The position numbers and the translations under genes were made by a program. This document shows, piece by piece, positions 27,573 through 35,331 of a DNA stretch of 64,000 nt (position 1 is the stretch's first letter; every line of letters begins with the position of its first letter). The notes under the pieces were generated by a model. It did not search any database, had not been told where the DNA came from, and saw nothing but the letters and a program-made list of their open reading frames with translations. Origin of the DNA: Rhodocyclaceae bacterium (GTDB lineage: Bacteria; Pseudomonadota; Gammaproteobacteria; Burkholderiales; Rhodocyclaceae); contig JAVBYI010000020.1 of the NCBI GenBank assembly GCA_030824115.1, positions 62,001 through 126,000 of the forward strand, written 5' to 3'.

Positions 27573-27817
27573 TCGCAGCGTTGTAGGGCAGTACGAATGC
27601 GTTCGATGGTGTCCTCCATGCGCGCCTTGCGCGAGACCTCCAGCCCGAGCGATTCGGCAATGCGTGTAATGCGCCGTGGATCAAGCGGAATGCCGCCAGC
27701 GTCAATCGCAGCGATCAACTGTCGGGCGCGCTCGACCTCGGAAATCGGGTGAGGGCACGGGGCAGGGCGGCCAAAGAGGCGTCGCAAGAAAGCCTTCATC
27801 GGGTCGAGTGTGTCCAT
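27563..27817 (-). CDS. Small hypothetical protein
   Basis: An 84-residue soluble protein (ARQLIAAIDAGGIPLDPRRI followed by TRIAESLGLEVSRKARMEDT). It is Arg-rich and probably helical, with no recognised domain; the second half resembles short conserved betaproteobacterial hypotheticals. The start is either ATG 27817 or ATG 27799. It is convergent with, and overlaps by 10 bases, the upstream membrane protein gene. The coding call rests on an open frame with normal codon use. Confidence 0.6.
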   Translation of the reverse strand: MDTLDPMKAFLRRLFGRPAPCPHPISEVERARQLIAAIDAGGIPLDPRRITRIAESLGLEVSRKARMEDTIERIRTALQRCDQR

Positions 27818-27888
27818 ATGAGGATGCCTGCGAGGGTATCATTGATCCAGGCCGCATCAGAACTGCTATGCCATGAGAGGGATTCACC

Positions 27889-28272
27889 ATGCCGACCATC
27901 CGGACGCCGGATACGAACAAGCTTGATCGCATTGTTGCCGAGGCCCGGCGCAGTGCGGAAAAACGCGAAAAGGATTATCGCGAGCAGGCCCTGAAGATTT
28001 ATCCGTGGGTGTGTGGCCGCTGTGCGCGCGAATTCACGCAGGCCAACCTGCGCGAACTGACAGTGCATCATCGTGACCACAATCACGACAATAATCCGTC
28101 GAACGGCAGTAATTGGGAGTTACTGTGCCTTTACTGTCACGATAACGAGCACCAGAAACAGATCGAGGCAACGAGCGGCCGATCCATGCCCACGCCGCAA
28201 GGCAGTGTGGCGACACACAATCCCTTCGCCGACTTGAAAGCGAAGCTCAAGATGCCAACTTCCGACCAATAG
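27889..28272 (+). CDS. yajD: HNH nuclease family protein YajD
   Basis: A 127-residue protein with an HNH fold. CGRCAREF and CLYCHDNEH supply the zinc cysteines, and LRELTVHHRDHNHDNN holds the HH catalytic part. It is closely similar to E. coli YajD over ALKIYPWVCGRC and DGSNWELLCLYCHD-like stretches and ends with NPFADLKAKLK, as does YajD. The biological role is not established. GAGAGGGA precedes the ATG. Confidence 0.9.
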   Translation: MPTIRTPDTNKLDRIVAEARRSAEKREKDYREQALKIYPWVCGRCAREFTQANLRELTVHHRDHNHDNNPSNGSNWELLCLYCHDNEHQKQIEATSGRSMPTPQGSVATHNPFADLKAKLKMPTSDQ

Positions 28273-28275
28273 CCC

Positions 28276-29595
28276 CTAGCCCAAGCGGTTGATCTTCACG
28301 CGGGCGTCTTCGACGTGCCGCGCCAGTGCATCGCCGCACGAATTCCAGTCGTTGGAAAATATCCCATCGCCCATCATGCGGCCAATGAACTCATCGGCGA
28401 GGGCCAGCGCTTGGCGCCACGTTTCTGATTGAACACTCGGATGCAGTCGTGCTGCCGGCAAGCTGTCCGGTAGTGTGCCGCTGCCGAGCGGTCTGAATGC
28501 CATCGGCAGCATGTCATAGGCCGGCGCAAGCTGGTATGGCCAGCCATGTTCACTGAGGAACGACAGGTTGCCATTGTGCATATCGGCGTTGCCGATCAGC
28601 GCGCCGAAAGCATACAGCAGCGCGACACCGGCGGCAGCATCGGCGGTAATGATTCCTTGTGCTTCCAGTCTGGCCGCGAGTGTCGGCCATGGCGAGTTTG
28701 CGGCGCCGACGAATTCGGCCTCGACCGACAATAGCGAATGAACTGCACGGCGCCCTCTCTGCCCCACACGGTCGAAACGCTCGACCTCAAGGAAGCGCCT
28801 GCCGGCAATATCAATCAAGCGGGAGCGTGATGCCGGAATACCGGCATCGACCAGCACTTGGGCGGCGATATGCTCTGCCGCCAGCAGGTCGCGCCAGCGG
28901 CGTGCCACGGGGTTGTCTTCGGCCGAAGAGAATTTCACCAGGACGTGTCGGTCGGTGAATGCTACGAACTTAGGCTGCTCACCGCCGGCTGACGATCCGG
29001 GCACGTCTCCGCGTTCGGCGGCCTCGGCATGCACGGGGTAATCGGCAGGAACAACAGACGCAGGCAGTGGGGCATCGATGAAGCGTTCGCGGGTGATATC
29101 GCCCAGCAAGAGATTTCCGACCACATCATGACCATGCGCCAGCAACGCGCGCAGCATGTGTGTGTCCGTCCATTCTGTTAGTCGCGGCGGCAACCCCAGC
29201 GCGGCCGCGTGGTGTTCTGCATAGACCCGACCAAGAAATCCCTGCGGCCGCATGTCGAATAGCCACCAGGGCAGGCTGTCGCTATACACGCTTACCCCGT
29301 CGTCCTGCTGCATCACGAACCCGTCGTGGCTTACCGGCACCAAGATACCCCGCCGGCGAATCGTGCCATCGGTGGCGATGCGATAGACCGGGATATCCCC
29401 AAGTCCGCGACCGATATCGCGTAGTGCGTACTGAATTGATCGCCCCGACCCAATGCGCACAATGTCACCGCCAAGCGCCACTATCGCACGTGAAACCGTT
29501 GGCTGGCTGATCTTCAGCTTTTCAACGAGTTGGCGCGCCGTCAGTGGCCCTTGCCCGAGGCAAAGACGAAGTTGGTCGGCATGGGGTGGCAGCAT
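28276..29595 (-). CDS. yjjJ: HipA-family kinase with its own DNA-binding domain (YjjJ/HipH type)
   Basis: A 439-residue protein. Residues 1-60 are a winged helix (ARQLVEKLKISQPTVSRAI). The rest is a HipA-type Ser/Thr kinase with SSAGGEQPKF (Gly-rich loop), LVKFSS (ATP lysine), the catalytic loop NADMHNGN near residue 338 and the metal motif LAPAYDMLPM. This matches E. coli YjjJ (HipH), a HipA relative without a separate HipB antitoxin, and no hipB-like gene is adjacent. It likely phosphorylates a translation-related target and controls its own promoter through the winged helix. Confidence 0.88.
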   Translation of the reverse strand: MLPPHADQLRLCLGQGPLTARQLVEKLKISQPTVSRAIVALGGDIVRIGSGRSIQYALRDIGRGLGDIPVYRIATDGTIRRRGILVPVSHDGFVMQQDDGVSVYSDSLPWWLFDMRPQGFLGRVYAEHHAAALGLPPRLTEWTDTHMLRALLAHGHDVVGNLLLGDITRERFIDAPLPASVVPADYPVHAEAAERGDVPGSSAGGEQPKFVAFTDRHVLVKFSSAEDNPVARRWRDLLAAEHIAAQVLVDAGIPASRSRLIDIAGRRFLEVERFDRVGQRGRRAVHSLLSVEAEFVGAANSPWPTLAARLEAQGIITADAAAGVALLYAFGALIGNADMHNGNLSFLSEHGWPYQLAPAYDMLPMAFRPLGSGTLPDSLPAARLHPSVQSETWRQALALADEFIGRMMGDGIFSNDWNSCGDALARHVEDARVKINRLG

Positions 29596-29609
29596 CTAGT
29601 TGAATTACT

Positions 29610-29637
29610 TAGTGAATATTATAGTGAATAATACACT
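29610..29637. promoter_or_regulatory. AT-rich imperfect palindrome upstream of yjjJ
   Basis: TAGTGAATATTATAGTGAATA contains a tandem TAGTGAATA pair; together with the following ATACACT it also forms an imperfect dyad AGTGAAT...ATAATACACT. It lies 15 bases before the yjjJ start and faces the phosphatase gene. Likely the autoregulatory operator of the YjjJ winged helix; inferred from position only. Confidence 0.45.
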
Positions 29638-29718
29638 GCTAAACAAGCATGCAACTATTTGATTCATAATGACGCAGAATATCACCGCTCTGAACTGCTC
29701 ACTATTGGCTGTAACTAA

Positions 29719-30195
29719 ATGAATATTATGAGTAAAAAACGAATTTTATTCGTTTGCATGGGCAACATTTGCCGATCGCCCACGGCGGAGGGGGTAACGC
29801 GTACGCTGGCCGAGCGGCGGGGACTGATCGAGTCATTCGAGTTTGACTCGGCCGGTACGCATGGTTATCACATCGGCAATCCACCGGATGAGCGTACGCG
29901 CAAGGCGGCAAAGCAGCGCGGTTTTGACTTGTCGAACTTGCGTGCAAGGCAGGTGAATGAGTTTGACTTTGTGCGCTTCGACCATGTGCTGGCGATGGAT
30001 CGCGATAACTTGCGTTTGTTACAACAGGCATGTCCCGAGGCGCATCGCGGCAAGTTGCGTTTGTTTCTGGAGTTCGCTGGCGGCGAGGAGGATGAGGTGC
30101 CGGACCCCTATTACGGTGGCCCGGAAGGTTTTGAGCATGTGCTCGATCTGGTCGAAACGGCGGCTGAGGGGTTACTCAAGCAGTTGGCCAAATAA
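29719..30195 (+). CDS. Low-molecular-weight protein tyrosine phosphatase
   Basis: A 158-residue phosphatase. The P-loop CMGNICRSP (CX5R then S) is near residue 13, and the general acid is in VPDPYYGG near residue 128. The start is ATG 29719, or ATG 29728 (MSKKRILFVCMGN). Possible roles include exopolysaccharide tyrosine kinase control or arginine phosphatase activity, not decidable here. The gene lies behind an AT-rich promoter region. Confidence 0.92.
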   Translation: MNIMSKKRILFVCMGNICRSPTAEGVTRTLAERRGLIESFEFDSAGTHGYHIGNPPDERTRKAAKQRGFDLSNLRARQVNEFDFVRFDHVLAMDRDNLRLLQQACPEAHRGKLRLFLEFAGGEEDEVPDPYYGGPEGFEHVLDLVETAAEGLLKQLAK

Positions 30196-30197
30196 CA

Positions 30198-30227
30198 AGG
30201 GCGCCGCCTGCATACAGGGGGCGCCCT
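30198..30227. terminator. Bidirectional terminator between the phosphatase gene and rne
   Basis: Long hairpin AGGGCGCC...GGCGCCCT, extended inside by CCTG/CAGG around a CATA loop. It lies between two convergent genes. No strong T run follows on the plus strand beyond TATT. Confidence 0.7.
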
Positions 30228-30246
30228 ATTAGGTAAGCCGCAGGGC

Positions 30247-32934
30247 TTAGTCCTTGTGTTGCGTTTCCACCAGTTGCAGCGGTTCGTCAGGAATGACGAC
30301 AGCAGCCTTGGGTTTGCGACCCAGGGTGGGGGCTGGAGCTACCACCATGACCGGGGCGGCGCTACTGCTGGTCTCGACCAACTGCAAGCCGGCCTTTTGA
30401 AGCTCGGATGAGAGGTCAATTGGCGCGGCCGGCGGGGGGGCTACCGGTGCTGGCATGGCGGCGACCGGTGCTACTGTCGGCGCAGTGACGATTTCGACCG
30501 GTGCAGCTACGGGCACCTCAATAACAGGAGCGGGCTTTGTTTCAGCCACAACCACCGGTGCCGGTTCTGCAACGATCGGCGCCGGGGTTGGCCAGGGCAT
30601 GGGCTTGCTGACCTCAGCTTCTGCGGCAGGTGCGGTAAATGTCGGCGCTGGCGAGACGGCAACTGCTGCGGGTGCCATCTCGGTGGCGACGGCTTCGGTC
30701 ACGTTGGTGGTGACTGCGTCGGTCGTGTTGGCGGTTTCTGCGTTGTTGCGGCCTTCCTCGTTGCGATTGCCACGTCCGCGACCGCCGCGACGACCGCGAC
30801 GGCGTGCGCCATCGGCACCAGCTTCGGCATTGGTATCGGCGGACGCCGGTTGCGCGTTGGCCAAGGCGGTTTCGGCAACGGCGGCTGTTGCTGCCGTTTG
30901 CGCTTCTTCATTGTTGCTGCCGCTGTTGCCACGATTGTCGCGGCGACCTTCGTTGTTGCGCTCGCCACGCTCCTTGCGTTGTTGCGGCTGGCGTTCCTTG
31001 TTGTCGCGATCACGCGGCGGATTGCGGTCCTTGCGTTCTGGCTTGTCCGTGGTCTCGCTGCCGTTACGTTCATTGCGGTCGCCGCGCTCACCTCGATTGT
31101 CGCGACCCTCCTTGCGGTTGCGATCACCCCGGTCATTGCGGTTACGATCGCCACGCTCATTGCGGTTGCGATCGCCACGGCCGGACTTTTCAGGGCGCTT
31201 GGTCGGCTCGGGGGTGACGACTTCAGCGACATCGCTACCCGAGAACCAGGAAATGATCTTGGCGAAGAGGCCGGGTTTGGCCGCAGGGGCTGCAACGGGG
31301 GCCGGCTTGGCGAGCGGCGCCGGTTGGTCAGGGGTGATGCCCTTGACGGCGGCTTCGGCACGTGGTGCTTTGCCTTCGGCTGGGGCACCGGATGAGCTGT
31401 CTTCCTCTTCGGTGGGTTTCACGGCCATTTCGTAACTGGCGAGAACGACGCCTTCCAGGTTCAGCTGGTCGTGACGCAGGCGGATGATTTCGTGCTGCGG
31501 CGTTTCGAGGTGGCGATTCGGAATAATCAATAGATTGACGCGGTGGCGCATTTCAATGCGGGCGATATCCACGCGTTTCTCGTTGAGCAGGAAGGTGCCG
31601 ACATCAACGGGCACCTGGACATGCAGAGCGCCGGTGTTTTCCTTCATCGCCTCCTCTTCGAGGATGCGCAGGATGTGCAGCGCAGCCGATTCGGTCGAGC
31701 GGATATGGCCGGTGCCGGTACAGCGCGGGCAGGTGATGTAGCTGGTTTCGGCCAAGGCCGGACGCAGGCGCTGGCGCGACAGTTCGAGCAGGCCAAAGCG
31801 TGAGATCTTGCCGGTCTGGACACGGGCACGGTCGAAGTGCAGGGCGTCGCGCAGGCGGTTCTCCACTTCGCGTTGGTTCTTGGTCGACTCCATGTCAATG
31901 AAGTCGATGACAATCAGGCCACCGAGGTCGCGCAAGCGCAGCTGGCGGGCAATTTCGTCAGCCGCTTCGCAGTTGGTGCGCAAGGCGGTTTCCTCGATGT
32001 CTGAGCCCTTGGTGGCGCGGCCGGAGTTGACGTCCACCGCCACTAGTGCTTCAGTGTGGTCGATGACCACGGCACCGCCAGAGGGTAGATTGACTTGACG
32101 CGAGTAAGCGGATTCGATCTGGTGCTCGATCTGGAAGCGCGAGAACAGCGGTACATCATCGCGGTAGCGCTTGACGCGCGAGACGGTGGCGGGCATCACG
32201 TGGGCCATGAACTGCTGCGCCTGCTCGAAGATGTCATCGGTATCGATGAGGATCTCGCCAATTTCGGGATGGAAGTAATCGCGGATGGCGCGGATGACGA
32301 GGCTGGATTCCTGATAGATCAGGAATGCGCCCGACTGCGACTTGGCGGCGCCGTCGATGGCCGTCCACAATTGCAGCAGGTAGTTCAAGTCCCACTGCAG
32401 TTCTTCGGCGCTACGTCCGATGCCGGCAGTGCGCGCGATCAGGCTCATGCCGCCGGGGACTTCGAGCTGGTCCATGACTTCACGCAGTTCCTGACGGTCT
32501 TCACCCTCAATGCGGCGCGAGACGCCACCACCGCGCGGATTGTTGGGCATCAGCACCAGGTAGCGGCCGGCCAGCGAAATGTAGGTAGTGAGGGCCGCGC
32601 CCTTGTTGCCGCGTTCGTCTTTTTCAACCTGGACGATGAGTTCCTGGCCGACTTTCAGCGCGTCCTGAATGCGGGCACGGCCAGCTTCGACGCCGGGTTG
32701 GAAGTAGCTGCGTGAGACTTCCTTGAAGGGCAGAAAGCCATGGCGCTCGGCGCCATAATCGACAAAGGCGGCTTCGAGACTGGGCTCGATGCGGGTGATG
32801 ACCGCCTTGTAGATGTTGCTCTTGCGTTGCTCCTTGTTGGCCGATTCGATATCGAGATCAATGAGTTTCTGACCATCGACGATCGCGACGCGGAGTTCCT
32901 CGGCTTGCGTCGCATTGAACAGCATGCGTTTCAT
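30247..32934 (-). CDS. rne: Ribonuclease E
   Basis: An 895-residue endoribonuclease. N-terminal MKRMLFNATQAEELRVAIVDG, an S1 domain with RIEPSLEAAFVDYG, the catalytic aspartates in VAVDVNSGRAT and VIDFIDMEST, and the zinc-link CPRCTGTG. Beyond about residue 510 the protein becomes a disordered scaffold: RGDRNRN repeats (RNA binding), then an Ala/Pro/Val-rich tail containing the dispersed motif as [12 protein letters not shown] at 32939-32942 fixes the ATG at 32934. The leader is long, which would suit the autoregulation known in E. coli. Confidence 0.95.
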   Translation of the reverse strand: MKRMLFNATQAEELRVAIVDGQKLIDLDIESANKEQRKSNIYKAVITRIEPSLEAAFVDYGAERHGFLPFKEVSRSYFQPGVEAGRARIQDALKVGQELIVQVEKDERGNKGAALTTYISLAGRYLVLMPNNPRGGGVSRRIEGEDRQELREVMDQLEVPGGMSLIARTAGIGRSAEELQWDLNYLLQLWTAIDGAAKSQSGAFLIYQESSLVIRAIRDYFHPEIGEILIDTDDIFEQAQQFMAHVMPATVSRVKRYRDDVPLFSRFQIEHQIESAYSRQVNLPSGGAVVIDHTEALVAVDVNSGRATKGSDIEETALRTNCEAADEIARQLRLRDLGGLIVIDFIDMESTKNQREVENRLRDALHFDRARVQTGKISRFGLLELSRQRLRPALAETSYITCPRCTGTGHIRSTESAALHILRILEEEAMKENTGALHVQVPVDVGTFLLNEKRVDIARIEMRHRVNLLIIPNRHLETPQHEIIRLRHDQLNLEGVVLASYEMAVKPTEEEDSSSGAPAEGKAPRAEAAVKGITPDQPAPLAKPAPVAAPAAKPGLFAKIISWFSGSDVAEVVTPEPTKRPEKSGRGDRNRNERGDRNRNDRGDRNRKEGRDNRGERGDRNERNGSETTDKPERKDRNPPRDRDNKERQPQQRKERGERNNEGRRDNRGNSGSNNEEAQTAATAAVAETALANAQPASADTNAEAGADGARRRGRRGGRGRGNRNEEGRNNAETANTTDAVTTNVTEAVATEMAPAAVAVSPAPTFTAPAAEAEVSKPMPWPTPAPIVAEPAPVVVAETKPAPVIEVPVAAPVEIVTAPTVAPVAAMPAPVAPPPAAPIDLSSELQKAGLQLVETSSSAAPVMVVAPAPTLGRKPKAAVVIPDEPLQLVETQHKD
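30641..30660 (+). repeat. Dispersed 20-bp motif, copy 13
   Basis: GTCGGCGCTGGCGAGACGGC preceded by TAAAT. Read from the other strand as AVSPAPTF in the disordered tail of RNase E, near residue 759. Confidence 0.94.
31111..31180. repeat. Tandem 23/24-bp repeats coding for the Arg-rich tail of RNase E
   Basis: Three consecutive near-identical units (31111, 31134, 31158) share TTGCGGTT.CGATC.CC. They code on the minus strand for RGDRNRN-type octapeptides. The copy number could vary by slippage. Confidence 0.85.
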
Positions 32935-33402
32935 GTGTGCTCCTACGCGCGGGCAGGCAGGCACGACAAATCACGCCGCGTGAAACAGCGGCGTGGCTAA
33001 CGGATTTGCGGGATCGACACCATATTGGTTGGGTGTGGGCTAGGGCAAATGGGTTGGTGGTTTTTGTCGGATGGCGTCGCCAAATTTGCGGGCAACGCTT
33101 ATCAAAGCCTGGGTCTGATGCGCGAATAAAATGTAGTACGTATCGCTGCTTGCGGTGAGCGACGTGACCTGGGCTCAGCAAGGTTGGCGGATGCCGGGGA
33201 TCGAAAATCTCGATCAGCGGGAGCGCGCCAGCCCCATCTCGGCGCCTATACTGCCTGACCCCGAATCTTCAAATTGCAAATTCAAGGAACCAAGGAGTAT
33301 GAATCATGGGCGCCCGTCACATCTTCGTCCGTCGCCCCGGAACCGCTTCGTGTCGCCGGGCACGTCATCCGAAGATGGCAAAGCCTGCGCATTATATTGC
33401 GA
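32935..33402. other. 468-bp region between rne and rluC: long rne leader and rluC promoter
   Basis: It holds no established gene. On the minus strand a perfect TATAAT (33396-33391) could start an rne leader of about 450 bases. On the plus strand TATACT at 33247-33252 is a candidate -10 element, followed by a short reading frame at 33299. No clear -35 element was found on either strand. Confidence 0.5.
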
Positions 33403-33406
33403 ATGA
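33299..33406 (+). CDS. Possible 35-residue leader peptide coupled to rluC
   Basis: ATG 33299 has a strong AAGGAG site 5 bases upstream and opens a frame of 35 codons (MNHGRPSHLRPSPRNRF...). Its TGA at 33404 overlaps the rluC ATG at 33403 as ATGA. The peptide is Arg/Ser/Pro-rich and matches no family I know. It may be a leader for translational coupling, or a chance frame behind a ribosome site. A second short frame starting at ATG 33306 competes with it. Confidence 0.35.
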   Translation: MNHGRPSHLRPSPRNRFVSPGTSSEDGKACALYCE

Positions 33407-34362
33407 ATGAGTTGAGTAAAGAATCCGTCACATTCCTTGAAGTTGGGGAGGACGGCGCCGGCCAGCGTATCGACAACTTTTTGCTGAAACGCCTCAAGGG
33501 CGTGCCGAAGAGTCACGTCTATCGCATTCTCCGTAGTGGCGAAGTGCGGGTGAATAAGGGGCGGGCAGCAGCCGACCGGCGCCTGGAGTTGGGGGATCGG
33601 GTGCGGGTGCCGCCGGTCAGGATTGCCGAAAAATCGTCAGAAGTGCCTGTTCCGCCCCGTGAGTTCTCCCTTGTCTACGAGGATGAAGGTCTGCTTGCCA
33701 TTGACAAGCCGGCAGGTGTGGCGGTTCACGGTGGTAGTGGCGTCGACTTTGGCGTGATTGAACAGATCCGGCGGGCGCGCCCTGAGGCACGTTTTCTGGA
33801 GTTGGCCCATCGGCTCGACCGCGAAACCTCGGGACTGCTGTTGATCGGCAAGAAGCGCTCGGCGCTGACCCGTTTGCATGACCTGTTTCGCAACGGGGGC
33901 ATCGACAAGCGCTATCTGGCGCTGGTGAAGGGCCATTGGCGTGACAAGCTGCGCAACGTCAAGTTGCCACTGCTCAAGTACCTGACACCGGAGGGTGAGC
34001 GGCGCGTACGGGTGTCGGATGAGGGCAAGGAGGCACATTCGATCATGCGGCTCAAGGGACGCTGGGCCACGCCGCATGGAAGCTTCAGTCTGCTGGAGGT
34101 GGAGTTGCGCACCGGGAGGACGCACCAGATTCGCGTCCATCTGGCCCATCTGGGTTTTCCGATCCTCGGTGATGAAAAATATGGCGATTTCACCCTGAAT
34201 CGTGACTTGCAAAAAACCGGGCTGAAACGCATGTTCCTGCATGCGCAGTCGATGCGCTTCGCGCATCCGCTGACGGGCGAGCGGCTCGAACTGGTGGCCG
34301 AGTTGTCGGATGATCTGAAACGTTACCTTGCATCGCTTGGACCGGCTGATGAATCGCTATGA
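33403..34362 (+). CDS. rluC: 23S rRNA pseudouridine synthase RluC
   Basis: A 319-residue enzyme with an N-terminal S4 RNA-binding domain (GQRIDNFLLKRLKGVPKSHV) and a RluA-type catalytic domain; the catalytic Asp is in AHRLDRETSGLLL. The conserved RTHQIRVHLAHLG motif follows. Position next to rne is the usual one for RluC. The frame is open back to 33274, but ATG 33403 (MNELSKESVTF) gives the family N-terminus. It overlaps the next gene by 14 bases. Confidence 0.93.
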   Translation: MNELSKESVTFLEVGEDGAGQRIDNFLLKRLKGVPKSHVYRILRSGEVRVNKGRAAADRRLELGDRVRVPPVRIAEKSSEVPVPPREFSLVYEDEGLLAIDKPAGVAVHGGSGVDFGVIEQIRRARPEARFLELAHRLDRETSGLLLIGKKRSALTRLHDLFRNGGIDKRYLALVKGHWRDKLRNVKLPLLKYLTPEGERRVRVSDEGKEAHSIMRLKGRWATPHGSFSLLEVELRTGRTHQIRVHLAHLGFPILGDEKYGDFTLNRDLQKTGLKRMFLHAQSMRFAHPLTGERLELVAELSDDLKRYLASLGPADESL

Positions 34363-35002
34363 ACTGATTGTGTTTGACTGGGACGGTACGCTGATGGATT
34401 CGGCGGCGATGATCGTCGATAGCGTCCAGGCGGCCGCGCGCGACCTAGGCCTTGAGCCGCCCAGTGACGAACGGGCGCGCCATATCATTGGACTGGGCTT
34501 GGAGGAAGCGCTGCGTTACGCTATGCCGGACTTGCCTGAAGCGCGCTATGAGGAACTGGTTGAGCGTTATCGCCATCACTACTTGTCGCGCGATCACGAG
34601 TTGGTGCTGTTCGCGGGCGCGACAGCCCTGATTGAAGCGCTGGCCGCACAAGGGCGCTGGCTGGCCGTGGCAACCGGGAAGTCCCGGCGCGGGCTTGATC
34701 GGGCACTTGAGCACAGCGGACTGGGCGCGTTTTTCCATGGCACACGCTGTGCCGATGAATGCCATTCCAAGCCGCATCCGCAGATGCTTGACGAGTTGAT
34801 GGCCGAACTTGCCGTCTCGCCAGCGCAGACTTTGATGATCGGTGACACCACGCATGATTTGCTGATGGCGAAGAATGCGGGGGTCGATGCAGTCGGGGTG
34901 AGCTATGGGGCGCATCCGCGCTCAGCCCTGCAGGCTGCCGAACCGCGCTATCTGGCTGATTCGATGGCGGATCTGGACGCATGGTTGCGCGCCAACATCT
35001 GA
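34349..35002 (+). CDS. HAD-family hydrolase, phosphoglycolate-phosphatase-like
   Basis: A 217-residue HAD phosphatase. Motif I is FDWDGTLMDS (nucleophile and acid aspartates), motif II is the threonine of VATGKS, motif III is the lysine of CHSKPHPQM, and motif IV is MIGDTTHDLLMA. The cap between residues 20 and 85 is the helical C1 type. The substrate may be phosphoglycolate or another small phosphate ester. The dispersed motif (one mismatch) codes for AVSPAQTL just before motif IV. It overlaps rluC and the Rieske gene. Confidence 0.88.
   Translation: MNRYELIVFDWDGTLMDSAAMIVDSVQAAARDLGLEPPSDERARHIIGLGLEEALRYAMPDLPEARYEELVERYRHHYLSRDHELVLFAGATALIEALAAQGRWLAVATGKSRRGLDRALEHSGLGAFFHGTRCADECHSKPHPQMLDELMAELAVSPAQTLMIGDTTHDLLMAKNAGVDAVGVSYGAHPRSALQAAEPRYLADSMADLDAWLRANI
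34811..34830 (-). repeat. Dispersed 20-bp motif, copy 14 (core mismatch)
   Basis: On the minus strand GTCTGCGCTGGCGAGACGGC preceded by CAAA. Read as AVSPAQTL before HAD motif IV. It might partly reflect family constraint. Confidence 0.8.
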
Positions 35003-35331
35003 TCTGTGACAGTCAGGCGCTTGCCAATGGTGGCAAAGGCGTGCGCTTTGAGGCGGCGGGGCAGAGGGCCTTCGCGATTCGCTATGAAAATTGCGTACAT
35101 GCCTATTTGAACCGCTGTGCGCATGTACCAACCGAACTGGACTGGAATGAAGGGGAGTTCTTCGATAGCAGCGGGCTATACTTGATCTGCGCAACGCATG
35201 GCGCGCTCTACGATCCCGCCAGCGGCGCATGTTTGGGTGGGCGCTGTAATGGCATCGGGCTGAAGGTGCTGACTATTGTCGAGCGAGATGGCAGGGTTTA
35301 TTGGGTGCAGGAAGGTGAAAAAAGTGGCTGA
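34981..35331 (+). CDS. Rieske [2Fe-2S] protein
   Basis: A 116-residue Rieske-type ferredoxin. Cluster ligands are in RCAHVP (Cys-X-His) and CATHGALYDPASG (Cys-X2-His), separated by 17 residues, the usual spacing being 15-17. There is no signal peptide, so it is soluble and cytoplasmic. It overlaps the HAD gene by 22 bases and the peptidase gene by 8. The electron partner is unknown; this cluster position is common in Betaproteobacteria. Confidence 0.9.
   Translation: MVARQHLICDSQALANGGKGVRFEAAGQRAFAIRYENCVHAYLNRCAHVPTELDWNEGEFFDSSGLYLICATHGALYDPASGACLGGRCNGIGLKVLTIVERDGRVYWVQEGEKSG

Noticed and set aside
31111-31180. Tandem repeats as a CRISPR array
   Set aside because: The units are contiguous without spacers and code for an in-frame Arg-rich peptide; no cas genes are present.
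30455-31435. A 326-residue plus-strand frame opposite the RNase E tail
   Set aside because: Low-complexity antisense product of the Ala/Pro and RGDRN coding repeats.
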